Source of the DNA: Lagopus muta
Taxonomy: Eukaryota; Chordata; Aves; Galliformes; Phasianidae
Length of the DNA: 64,000 nucleotides
NCBI RefSeq assembly: GCF_023343835.1
Contig: NC_064440.1
Span: 26,419,537-26,483,536, forward strand
Reading direction: 5' to 3'
Shown here one piece after another: positions 37,215 to 48,960 of this stretch; positions within the stretch are counted from its first letter, which is position 1; every line of letters starts with the position of its first letter. Below the pieces are notes generated by a model that was not told the DNA's origin, searched no databases, and saw nothing but the letters and a program-made list of their open reading frames with translations. The translations under genes and the position numbers were made by a program.

Positions 37215-40200
37215 GACAAATGAAGAAAGCAAGGTTTACAGAAAGGAGACATGATGAGGATTAAGAAACCAAACCAAAGCAGGTGACCCAGAAGCATTTT
37301 TAAATTGCAAGAGAGAGTGGGACGCAGGCAGAGGAAATCTTGGGGTTCATTTTGCTTTTCAAGCTTTTTAACTTCTAAAAGTAGTTCCAGCCTTATCAGT
37401 GATGAGAGATTACCCAGTTTCCAAGAAGAAATCAAGTTATATATGGAACTGAGAGACCATGCAGAGAGAGGCAGCACTCACAGCATCGCCTGAGACAACA
37501 ATGGATGGAATATATCGGGCAGAGGTAGTGTAATCTAAGGCAAACAGCAATATACATACAGCTGCAGTCATGCACATGAACACATGCACATATATACATA
37601 CGCTTCTAGCAATTCAGTTAGATTAATTTGCTTTGGATATTCCATTCTTTTACTGTAGTCCTTGTATAGTACTTAAAGAATCAGGTTAAGCATTCTGCAT
37701 TAGATGCACAAACAATGCTGCTTTACCTCCGCATGGGTGTTGTGAGACTTTAATTAATGTTTGTAAAGTGCTTTCAGATCCCCAGAAGAAAGGCACTATA
37801 GAAGTGTGAAGTCTGATTATTTCATGGCATACAAAAGTAGAGGTGAAAAGAAATATTCTCCTCCTTACACATAAAACTACTGATCTCAACTCCTGCATTT
37901 AAAAAAGATGATGTTAAAAAAGAAAAGAATTCTGACCATGAACCTACTTCAGGCTTCCCCTTTGCCTTTTTCATCTGATTTCTGGTTGAGTGAAATAATA
38001 AACTATTGTATTGCTGTAAACTCTTTGTAAGTAGATTTGACTAAGACAACAGAGTTCAGTGCCAGCAGCTACTCTGATCATTCTTTTAAATGGAAATTTA
38101 CCGTCTGCTGCATCACATGGAAAAAATATAGAACTATTTTTCACAGCTTGTTCACTGAACAGATTATTGGAGGGAAGAAAAAAATAAAAAGACTTCATTT
38201 TCTACAGATCCCAAATCTTGGTGTAGAAAGTCTTGGCAATTTCCTTTTGAGAGGAGACAGATTTCACTTTCGCATTGATTTAACAATGATAAGAGTTTCC
38301 AAAATGAGGGCCCGATTCTGAAAATTTAAATGGTTGGCCACGCTTGGTTCAATAGCTTATCTATGAGAGCAAAATTACTCACATGCATCAGTCTATGCAG
38401 GATCTGGTCCTAATATAGAACCAGTTCTTGATGTCATAAAATCTTTTTTAACAGCATCTTGTGTTACATTTAATTTATTTCACATGGCCTCATAAAATAA
38501 GATAAAAGCTTGTAAGTCTAAAAGTCATATAAAGAAGATGGGAAAAAAAACGTCCTACCATGTATTCATGTTTATTAAGTATTATCTTCATGCAACTTAC
38601 AGACTTTTAACTCCAGAATTTCCAAATGTTTCCCCGAATCCTAATTGCAGTCAGCAAGGGCTGTTAATGCATGAAACAGATTGCAGTGAATGAGCTTTTT
38701 GGGTGAGCAAGGCTTTCCCCAGGCTCTCAAAGACTGGTGCTCACATTGCCCTTGCTGCACAGGACAGGACCATGCAGACGTGCCACCCACTACACAAGGG
38801 TAGGTGGCAGTTCAGCATCTGGCGGACCCTCGCCATCCACTAAGCTGCACGTTACTCTGGCTTCTGCAATAACACATAAGATGCAATATATCAGAAGGGA
38901 TGCTTTTTAATTTTTTGTTTTAGCATGAGCTCCTCTATGCCAAAGGAAACCTAAATGAGTAAAGAATAAATACCTAGACTGCAAGAGGAGCAACACGTAT
39001 GTTGTGTGTTTAACCTCCAGATGCAGCCCAGGAAGCCTGGGAATCACCAGCTTGCATCAATGCTTGCATCTCCTGGTGGCCTGCAGACAGAGAAAGGCTC
39101 CAAGCAGGAAGGTCATGAACAGAAAAGCATCTTTGAAGGCAAAGAAGGCTTCACCCCTCTTCAAATCAAGGTCAGAGTGCTGCTCCTCCCAGGCTGGTGC
39201 TGGGAACAACAGCAGTAATGCTGGGAAAGAGAAAAGATAAATGGTAGGCGAAGGCCAATGCATGCCAAAGCGTGCACCTCAGAGCAATGTGATTAACTGC
39301 AGGATGGTGCTTTACAAAGCCCTGTGGAAAACAACCAGTGGTTACACGAGGGAACCTGAGAGGGATCATCATGGAGAAATGTGCCAGGTCATCCTGACAG
39401 AGACACATCACATTTTGTTGACATGTAACACCAAAGCCCAGCCTAATTTTCATCTTCCCTACTTCTGCACCTCTCTCCCATTGGTTTAGCTGTGGTGTTA
39501 CATTTCTCAGGAGAAAGAAAAAGCAATTAAGCTTTGCAGTTTAGGAAAACACCTATTTTTACCCACGAGGCAATGCCCATCATCACTGCTGAGAGATTTT
39601 AAAATGGTCCATGGTGGCCAAACCCAGTTTGATTTTAGCGACTTTCATGAGTTGATACAAAAGTGTGAAATGTCAAAGGGAGTGACTTCTGGCTCCCAGT
39701 GTGGGTCCTTTAATGATAGCCATCACTGTAAGGAAACAGGGAGGTCTCACCTCACTGCAGCTGCTGCTAGTGCACTGCCATCAGCAGGCGCTCTGGCAGG
39801 CAGGTAGCAGAGCCTGTGCCTTCCCTCTAGCAACACCAGGGCCAATGCAGCGAGCAGATTGCACCCCCAGCCTCAGCCTTGGAAAAGAAAAGTTACTTCT
39901 GGTGGAGTGAAAGGATTCCTGAGGACAACTTTCAGTAAAGGCAAACTTGAGCCACAATCTGACACAACAGCCAATAAACAGCTTTGAGATAATCGCACGT
40001 ACCTCTGTGGTAGGCAGTAGTCTAACCCAGGCAGAGATGCTTTTAGAACATGGCTTTTCTCACCAGCCCTTGATATTTTTCTTGTGATCAAGGCAACATC
40101 TACAGTGAAAAACCTACGCCACAGCTGTCAGGGCTTCTCTCCAGCAGATAATTAAATTCCAACTTGATTGCCATTGTGATAAGTGAGCTCAAGTTTGGTG

Positions 40201-42119
40201 GTACCATGCCTGCCAGCCGAACACAGACGAGAGCTATCAGCTGCACAGTCACTAATGGCCGTGCAGGAGGCAGAGGTGCTGCAGTACTTAATGGCACTCC
40301 CCAGGAGGTGGTCAGCCTCCCAGAGACTGACAATAGCAGGAGCACATCTTGAGCTGTGACTGTATTTCAATCTGCATGCTTACGTGGGAAGCCTGGCAAA
40401 AGTGGAGTGAGTCAACGAGTTTAGAGGACTTTCAAGATCTCTTCCACACCAGAGAAAGGCAGGGTTTAGTCTGGGTTGGTGCGTGGTAGGATTGCTAAAT
40501 GCAAAAAGACAAAGTCATCCGAGTTCTCTGCTTTGGATTGCACTCTTCAGTTGCTCTTTTAGATAAAGAGTTTATTTTTTTTCCTCTCCGCTTGATTACA
40601 ATATGCACATCCCATGTTTTTGCAGATACATCTATTCTCTATAGAAGAGAGCATTTAAACTGAGTTTATCTGTTAAAAATCAGACTGCACATTAGCTTAG
40701 ATCTATTTAGCTTCTTAATAACTGCTTTTTCGTAGCTGGCCCACTTTTTATGTGTATTTCTGGGCTTGTTATTGAACTTTACAATTTTAAATTCAGCTGG
40801 AGGAAGACTGTGATTTATTCTCACAATAGAGAAATGCTGCTTTGCTACCAGCATCCTGGAGGGACTCCTCCAGTTCATAAAAGGTGACCAGGTCTCGTGT
40901 TGAAGAACCACATGAACCACATCTGTCCCTTTGCCTTGCCTGTTGCTTGGAGGTTTACAGCCAGCCATGCTCCGAGGCAGTCATGGAGATGGCCTCAGCT
41001 GAGGCAAGCACTCACCGCAACCCTCTGTGCCACAGGAAGGACAGCAGGAGAAGGGCTACATGGAGTCTCCTGGGAGTTTCCATTCTCACCTTAAGACCAA
41101 GCACCAGCCAACACTCTGAATCGGGAAGGACAACTATCAGGTGCAGGAGGAGTCAGGGAGAAGTATTTTCTGCATGTTACATATAGTGTGACACAAGAGG
41201 TGTGGCCTTTGGTTCTGCCTGCACTGGAATGAGCCAGCAGGCATGCTTCAAGATACCTCCTGGCCATGCTGAGATGGAGCAAAGCTTTGAGGCAGCCAAG
41301 TGGCATCAAACCCAGCCACCCTAGTTGGTGGGATGCAGCAGTGGCAGCACTGGGTGGCATCTGGGTGGATGGGTCTGAGGCTTGGCGGCACCTAAAAGCT
41401 GGGTGTAAACTCTTAAGGCTGTGCCTGAATAGGTTGGCCCCTTTCTAGATCTCATCCTAGGCTCCTAAAGGCTGAGTTTATTCATCACCCTATGTGCTTT
41501 GCTTGCAGCATTGGCTTCTCCGCTTGTCAACACGCCGTTTTCTGAATTCTCAGTGCAAAGGAAGCCTTTCATGGTTTGGCATCCTCTTATATGTTTATGC
41601 TTCTCAAGATATATTCTCTAGCCAAGTCTTTAAGTTCTTACATTAGTCCCCAAGCCCAGACATCAATCTGTTGCTGATCAGGTCTTTTCACATCATGCTG
41701 CTTTTATCTGGAATGCTGTTTTTGATGCTTCCAGGGAAGCTCTGCCTGATGTTTTTAAGAATGTGGTTAATTTTTTTTTCTTTCTGTTTAAAACGACACG
41801 TCAGTACCGCTATTTCTTTTAACCTTTTGCTTTTACTGTAAGACTTCAGCAAGAAATTTGCCTTATAAATGCTATTATACTGGGGAGGTCCTGATTTGCA
41901 TCTTTGTCCTTGGGTAATATAGAAGCAGCACAGGGGTCCACAAGCAGACAGAGACTGATTTTTTTTCCCCCTTTTATAATCTACAATAAAAAGTTTCTTT
42001 AAAGGGGAAGAAAAGAGAGGCACATGCTTAATATTGCAGAAAAGCCTTCTTGTGCTTGATACATTGGATAAACGGTTCAAGAACACTTCATCCTCCTACA
42101 ACTATTTCCCGCACTTCTG

Positions 42120-42140
42120 CCAAGGTTAGGGAAACCTTGG
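42120..42140. repeat. Short perfect hairpin
   Basis: CCAAGGTT, a five-base loop AGGGA, then AACCTTGG. The eight-pair stem is too short for a microRNA precursor and is not followed by a T run. It may be chance. Confidence 0.5.
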
Positions 42141-43949
42141 GTTAGCTGCCGTCTGAATGCTGCAGGCTGGTATCAGTCTGAACAAGTTCAGCTGACTGCT
42201 TAGAAGATTCTCTTTATTCTTCCTCCTGTTGTCTCTCCACTTTGGCAAATAGAAATCACCTTCATCTTTGGGGGAGGCCTCGGCCTGAAAGCGCCCAACA
42301 AAGAGCGGCTGGCAGCAGGTCAAGGTCCTTCCATTGAGTCGCCCAGTCCCCATCAGATTGTGTTGGTGATCAGCCAGCTGTCAGGGAAACAAGGCTCTCC
42401 AGATCAGCGTGGTCTGGGACCAGGTGGGTCGTAAAACATGACGGCATATTTTAATAAATGACTGAAAGATTAAAATAAAATTAAAACCACAACGGAAAAA
42501 AAATCCAAGAAAAATCAGATTTCTCCCTCATAAGGAAGCTCCCACTTCTCCACACCAGCAAAGAAGGAAACAAAGTGGTGGAAAGTGAAAGTATCAGGCA
42601 GGCATGACTAACTACAGGTGGTGGATGTAGTCCTGCCTTCTTTGCTCCCTTTGAACCGCCTTTGTGCCATGAACTAGCCCATTAATTTTCCTTCAGGTGA
42701 ACATTTGGTCTCTTAATGTATTGGGCGATTAACCAGAGTCAATACCAAAGAAGCTTCAATTCACATTTAAACTTTTAAAATTAAATAACCTTAGAAAGAA
42801 AGGTTCTGCCTCATGCAGAAATGGTTTGAGTTAGATCATTATGTTACAGACACGAAGGTGGAATCAGCTTTGGCAGTTATAACCATTTCTATCACCATGG
42901 AGCTGCCCCAGCATTTGTGCAGACAACAATACCCCAAGCTCGCCCTGTACATTTTATAGTGAGAGCCACCTGGGTAAAGCTGACCTACTGGTTCATTGAA
43001 AATAAGACAGAATACATCCAATTCCTCCTCTAATGGTCATCTGCTTCATAATAAGGATCGCCCTAATCATTGCTTTCTCTAACAGGACCACGGCCTGGGC
43101 CTAATTGTAAGAGCTACACTCATTTAAAGACAGGACATGGGGAACACAGGGATGGGGAAAAGCGCAAAAGCTTCAGCAGATGATGAAGAGTGATTTCTTC
43201 TTCTGTGTTTTCCCTTGCTGAAACTGTTCAAGATGTATTACCATGGCTACCCACCTGGGAAGGCAACACTTTTCCAGTTACTTTATGGCAGCAGAAGGGA
43301 CCCTGGGAAAGGCTTCCTTCAGGTGAGGAGATGCCAGTGACTTTCCACTATAAGCTCTCCTCCTCCTCTCATGGTGCCCATACCCTCTGTGCTGGCCCTT
43401 CTGCAGGCCTGGAGCTGCCCCACGGAACCAGTCACATAAACTCTGCTCCGCTCCATGGGAGCTGCTCTGAAAGGCACAGACCACAGCCAGGCAAGGAGCA
43501 AAGGGCAGATGTGCCATGGTTAGTCAGCCCATCTCCGAGCTGGTGTCCCACAGCGGTAACATGTGCAGGACCACATTTCTCCTAACACACAGATGAGTAG
43601 GTGCCTGGAGAGATGAGCTAGATGTCATGATTTTTGAGTCTATTTTGTGATATCTCATGTGGAACATGGCTCTGCCCAAGTTGCCCTGCGATGGAAAGCA
43701 ACAGGGACAGAAGGGGACTGGCTGCCAGCAGCTGCAGACACCCTGCTGCCCCATCACAGGACCACCCGCCCGCAGTCAGCAGCACCATTTCCTGACCTTA
43801 CTGCGTGATGCCTCTGCATTCCTAAATCCTTAAATCCCCACCTGCATTTCCCCAAACACAGCGCTTCAGGAAAAGAGCAAGCTGGAGCCAGGGCTGCATG
43901 GTGGCCTGGGCACCGGCTTCATCACACTCCTACCCATTAGCCAGGCTGA

Positions 43950-45850
43950 CATTGTTAAAGTACATACTCATTTAAGGATTACTGTAACGTTGCTCATTTC
44001 TAGGTCAATTATTGACTTAAATCATGTTAAACTTTAACATAAATATGCTACAATATCACCTGTACATATATTACGATAATTATATGGTTGCAAAATTCTT
44101 TTAAAACAGCAATTTCCCCTTTGGAAACTAGGGAAACTAGCTACTGCTGGAAAATAAAGGCTCCCAGACTGCTTTGAAATCTAGACAAAGAAATATGAAG
44201 ATTCCCATTACCTTCACATCAGCTTCTCTACAATCAGTTTGGATTATTAAACACATCTGCAAATTAATTCCCCCTCAGTTAAAGCCATCGCTTCCTAAAA
44301 ACGTTCTGTCTAACCCTGCCAGAGAGAAAAGGGGGGGCATGGCGAGTGAGCCGAGAAGTGAAAGGCATTGAATCACAACTCCTAAAGATACAAACAATGT
44401 GAGATAATTAAAAATATATGTAATAATAATTTTAAAAAGCACCGCTAACTTTTTCACGTTTCAGCAAACTTTTCAATTAGGATTTCTTCCTGGCTATTTA
44501 AATATGCTTAAAGTAATGATTTTCTGTAATTTGTCTTTTTCCTTTGGAAACATACCGTGCTATTGTCAGCTTTAAAAAAGAAGCAATTTTCTGACTTTTG
44601 AGATTGAGCAGGTCATGGAAAAATTACTACTGTGGGAACCTATAATTAAATAGAAAATGCAGCTGCACTTATGAAAAACTAAAATTAAATTTATTCTATT
44701 AATACTTGATTCCAGGATGACATCTGACTCTTCAGACACAGGTCCTAGCTGAAATGGCACCTTACCTGCAGAACAGCAGCTTGCAAAGGCAGACGCGATA
44801 TAAGATGTACCAACGTATTGCTAATTATTTGCTGTCCAATTAAGTTACATTCAGTATAGCAGGATAGTCATTTACACATGTAGCCCTGCTTCTTTTCCTG
44901 GTACTGGCACTTCATCTTTGGGTGGGTATTTTTTCCTAAAGAACTCAATTACAATAGATGCATGCAAAATCAGTAATCCCATTGTGAATTTAAATTGAAA
45001 GAAAAAAAGTACAGAAAGGAACTTTTCAGCAAAACTACGTGGTACATGTGAATCAGATAAAGCTCTCCTCCCAGCTTTCAGCACTCGTGATATGGAGACA
45101 AGATTCTGTACAATATTATGATACAAAACCAAGCTTAAATTAAAGAAAAATTATCAGTTTCCAACTGAATGCTTACAGTGTACGAGATACAGACTTTAAA
45201 TTATATTCTAAATATAAATCTCCAATAAAATATTTCCAAGAGCCACAATACCTTTTAAAACACCAAAAATATGCAAGGTGAACAAAAGGCACGAGAAATT
45301 CGGGTGCAGACATATTACTGAGGATCTATTAGACACGATCTGATATCTGATAATAAAAAATACTTGCACAGAAGTCTTAAAATATAAAATTAAAAATAAT
45401 GCAAGAAGACCAGATCAGTTTGAAAGAAATGTATTCATTTTATTTAGTAACAGTAATTAAAAAAACAAACATTTTTTTTTAGTCATTGGCATTTAGGAAT
45501 CTCACAATTTCCTAGGGTAATAGCAGGGAATATTCAACGACCTCTCCTTATTACATGATATTTTAGAAATTTCTAAATATGAATTTTCTTTTCTGTACTA
45601 TATAATAATCTGTAAAACTACATTTTCCTTTAAACCTCCACTAGTTTGCTAGTTTTTGGGGCTGTTTATTTTATATTATTATATTAGAAATATTATCCCT
45701 ATTTATTTATAAACAGGGAGGAAATTTTCCATCTCCTGTTCAGCAGTCACTTTCACAAACCCAGTTTTCTGTGCTATTATAAAAAGCACAACTAAATCCA
45801 TATAGTTTATTTGACATTTATATTGTACATCTATATGTTACACACTGTAA
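43950..45850. other. Long AT-rich block, candidate matrix attachment or enhancer DNA
   Basis: Nearly 2 kb with high A+T throughout, strongest at 45,130-45,850, with repeated ATATT, TTTATT and AATATAT words and A/T tracts. It lies about 2.3 kb to the left of the 48.2 kb CpG island. Long AT-rich stretches flanking promoters or domain borders can act as nuclear matrix attachment regions, but no diagnostic motif proves it. No mobile element was recognised. Confidence 0.35.
44872..44982 (-). CDS. Candidate 36-residue microprotein (unverified)
   Basis: An ATG at 44,980-44,982 (minus strand) sits in a strong start context, A at -3 and G at +4, and opens a 36-codon frame. The product would begin with a hydrophobic stretch (MGLLILHASIVIEFF), continue with basic FRKKYPP, and end in an acidic, proline-containing tail. 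That is the layout of a very small membrane-anchored protein. The same frame is open for a further 50 codons upstream without an ATG. No homolog is recalled, and short frames like this arise often by chance. Confidence 0.12.
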   Translation of the reverse strand: MGLLILHASIVIEFFRKKYPPKDEVPVPGKEAGLHV

Positions 45851-48189
45851 GATACAGGCTGCAAACCTTTCTTCGTATGCAAATTCAGCTCCAGTATTTT
45901 TATTACACGTCCATATTAAATCTAATACAGATATTCGTAACGACTGTGAGAAGGAAAGCAGCACCTCGGAGAGGGTAAAGGAATGATCTGCGAAGGAGCA
46001 ATCACACACAGCCTGGGAAAGATTTGTTCATCTTTCAGAAGCGACTTGTGAGCAATAGCATGGTGGCAGAGCAAGCCACAAAACCTGCACTGCGTGCACC
46101 GCCTGACTGAAGGCACTCGAAGGGACCCGAGGAGCCAGCAGTACAACCATTTGATTGCACGTGTACCACTTGCTTGCTCTCAGCTGCCTGTTTGGTCAAT
46201 GGCTTTTGCTTTGTTGTTTTTTTCCTTCATGCCGTGGAGCTGGATCCCTATTTTCCAGCTACGTAAATTCCACAGAGAAAAGGAAAACTGATCCATGAAG
46301 TTCCATTTGCATAAAGCACAGAAACATCTGTCACGAGCTCCCTGTCAGAGGAGCGAGCATCAGGAGCGAGATACTGCTGGTCGTCTGCCCTTAATAAAAT
46401 GCATTCTTTTTCTGTCAATAGGAGCTCGGAGTGAGAGTGTTTGAAGGCACAGAGAAGAGAGAATTTGACCAGAGAAGACATCATTATTTGAAACGAGCAA
46501 TCAGTTACGTGATGCTGTCTCACTGATTAACGCGCACAAACGAGCTCTGCCCCAGGATCAGAAATGCCCTGTTCCGTTCAATCTCACTTGTTTGCAGGAG
46601 CTGTTCTCATGAAGGTGTATGATTGTTAAATCAGAGTCCTGCAGATGCCTGCAACGCACAGCAGCTTTCTGTTGTTGTTAAACTTTTTGCAGTAAATGAT
46701 CCATGGTGGCAAGGCTGACAACAGAAAGCAGTCGGTCTGCAGTGCTCGTTGGAGTGCTGATTTCAGCTTTGGGAATCCAAGAAAAATATCAAGGAAGACT
46801 TATCTGTATCTCAGATCAGGCACATTTTCAGTCTGTTTCTGTATGCATATGCAGTGCATGTCTACAATCATAAATATCAGGTAGAACAGCCAATTTGTTC
46901 ATACAGAATGTATAAATGGAACAGAAAGATGGGGAAGTAAAATAGCAACTATTTTAAAAACAGAATAACTGTGTTAGGTCAAGTTATTTCCAGAATCACT
47001 ACAAATACTGTGTGTAACATACAAGATTTCTATTTCTAAGTCTTGCTCCTTTCTATTACGGACTAATCCTTAAATTAACGAGCTTTGTCGACACAATTAT
47101 GCAGTGGGCTCTAGGCTGGCCTCCCCTCTGGTCAAAGTCAGAAATCAACCTAAGCTACAGCATGCCGCACTAACAGAGTGCTCCGCTCAGCTCGCGTGTT
47201 TTGTGGTATTTAACAGCCAAACGGAGAGGAAAATATTTCCTTTGCATTTACTGCCTACTCGTGTCAGAAGTGGTACGAAGGTGGTCGATAGCTCTGTTTT
47301 CTACCAACAGATAGCAGGCTTCACACACTAGGGCAGAAGAGATTAATACGGAATTAGCAACAGCTCGCTCATCGTTGTCACTGTAAAACAAAAAGGCTCC
47401 AACCATTCCTTACGCAGAGCAGACAATGCATGCATGCTTTCTTTCCTTTCTTTATCTCCCTCGTACCTTCACCCACTGTTTGATACCTCGATTTGCCCGT
47501 GTCTGGGTGCTGGAAATACCACTTGAGAGCGCGGCTCAGCAGGGTCACACATTCAGGCAGGGCTGCGGGATATTGTGAAACAACAGTTGTGAGAATAACA
47601 CCAAAAAGCAGCAGCAGAAGCGATCTTTGCTCTCATACGCATATTTGTATAAAAAGTTTCTCTGGCAGTGGTTCATCGGCAGGCAGTAATCTGCTAGGTT
47701 ACTTCTTTGTAATTTTTCTGTTTCATAAATAATACAGGAGTTTACTAACAGGAAGTTTGTGGGAAGCAACAGTAAACAGTCTAGCAATCCATCTGTTATT
47801 GTGGAATCGAGAAAGCTGAATCAGGTTCTTTGCAAGTGGACTATTTTAGTTCGTGCTAGAGAAGACGTGTGGGAAACGGGCATTCAAGTCGTTAAGGCGA
47901 ACTCTTGCAGCCCTCCTTCCTCCCTTGCCGTGTGGAGGGGCCAGCTGCGTGCAATCACAGCAAGAAGCTCGGGTTCATTAGTGCCTGCAGGGCAGCTCAG
48001 AATCACCCCGAGCAAAGACGAGGCCGCCATCAAACACAAAGCACGCAGGTGGCGGTCGCAGGAATCGCGCTGCTTAGACACGCAGCTCAGGAAGAGCGAC
48101 TTGTACGTACAAATACACAAAAACCTGCTAGCACCTCTCTCTGCATCGAAGTGTTTACCGGGACGAAATCGAGAGGCTGAAGGGACCTG
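45851..48189. other. Non-coding sequence leading into CpG island
   Basis: GC and CpG rise gradually toward 48.2 kb. POU octamers lie at 45,877-45,884 (plus) and 46,305-46,312 (minus). A direct ATGC tandem, GCATGCATGC, is at about 47,428. No recognisable coding exon or mobile element. Confidence 0.45.
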
Positions 48190-48269
48190 GGCGGGGGAAT
48201 GGGGGAGGCAATAAGGGGAAACAAGGCACCGCCAGCCGCTGTTCCGACAGGTGTTTGTGTGCGAACGGA

Positions 48270-48292
48270 GGGCGCTGCCGGGACGGGACGGG
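48270..48292 (+). other. G-quadruplex motif
   Basis: Four GGG runs separated by loops of 7, 2 and 2 bases fit the canonical G3+N1-7 pattern. It includes a (GGGAC)n mini-tandem. Such motifs are common just inside CpG-island promoters. Confidence 0.6.
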
Positions 48293-48613
48293 ACGGCTGC
48301 TCTTGCAGGTCGGCTGCCACGTGCGAGCCGGAGCCCGAGCTCAGCACCGCTGCTTCGAGCGGGTTCGCAAACTGTGCTCATTCGCAATACAGCCGAGCGT
48401 AGCGCTTGGTTTAGAAGAAACAACGAATACGCGTAACCCCGAACCCTGCCGGAGGTGAACGAGAGGCGGAGAAGTGAAGCCGCAGGACAGCTCACGCCTG
48501 CATACCGGCAGCCCGGGCCCGCCGGCACGCGGCCGCGAGACGCCCGCTCAGCGCCGCCGTCCGCAGGCGGTCCCAAGCGCGGCTGCGGAGGGAGGCGGTG
48601 CGAGCGGGCAGGG

Positions 48614-48627
48614 CCGCCACCTCCCGG
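48614..48627 (-). promoter_or_regulatory. CTCF-like motif
   Basis: On the minus strand CCGGGAGGTGGCGG matches 12 of 14 positions of CCASYAGRKGGCRS. In such GC-rich DNA partial matches are easier to find, so it is supporting evidence beside the stronger site at 48,791. Confidence 0.3.
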
Positions 48628-48790
48628 CGCCCTTCGTGCACGGCGACCGGACCGCGGCGGGGCGCCTGGGGACCCCGGCGGCCGCGAGGCGCGCCCGAGG
48701 GCTGTGAGCGGGCGGACCGTCGGGCTCACCCAGCTCCCCCCTCCGCGGCTTCTCGCCGCGCGGCCCCCGCCGCTCTCCCGAAGGGGTTTG

Positions 48791-48804
48791 CTGCCCCCTG
48801 CCGG
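48791..48804 (-). promoter_or_regulatory. Strong CTCF-like motif
   Basis: On the minus strand CCGGCAGGGGGCAG matches 13 of 14 positions of the CTCF core and contains the full AGGGGGCAG half. It is oriented toward lower coordinates. Two weaker relatives in the same orientation follow at 48,862-48,875 and 48,938-48,951 (10 of 14 each). Confidence 0.5.
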
Positions 48805-48960
48805 CCCCCGCGCGCGCTGCGGGCGGCCGTTAACCGCTCCTCAGAGCTCTGCGTCCCTGCGCTGCCCCCGCGAGAGGCGGCCCGTGCCGAGCTGCGCGAT
48901 TTGCCACGGGAAAACGCGAGCTGCCCGAGGGCTGCGGCTGCCCCCTGAGCCACACACAGC

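Larger units (their letters stand above)
35600..43949. other. Non-coding unique sequence, no gene recognised
   Basis: Eight kilobases of mixed sequence without a recognisable transposon. Open frames up to 143 codons (36,010-36,441, plus) carry no domain. Small sites of note, listed separately, are a perfect CRE at 37,207 and a short hairpin at 42,120. CA/TA-rich imperfect repeats occur at 37,550-37,600. No RNA gene was identified. Confidence 0.5.
48190..48960. promoter_or_regulatory. Strong CpG island, probable promoter
   Basis: About 770 bases are very G+C-rich with dense CpG, rising and falling abruptly against CpG-poor flanks; the densest part is 48,480-48,860. This is the standard signature of an unmethylated vertebrate promoter. 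No TATA box or recognisable coding exon lies inside. Possible first-exon donors are GAG|GTGAAC on the plus strand (GT at 48,455) and CTGG|GTGAGC on the minus strand (around 48,727). Direction of transcription and gene identity are not determinable. Clustered minus-strand CTCF-like motifs suggest an additional boundary role. Confidence 0.8.

Noticed and set aside
47884..48729. Longest open frame in the window (281 codons, minus strand)
   Set aside because: It begins at GTG. The first ATG is at 48,381, leaving 165 codons. Its length follows from the stop-poor GC-rich island. The translation is rich in Arg, Pro, Ala and Ser with no domain, and the same DNA is open in other frames on both strands.
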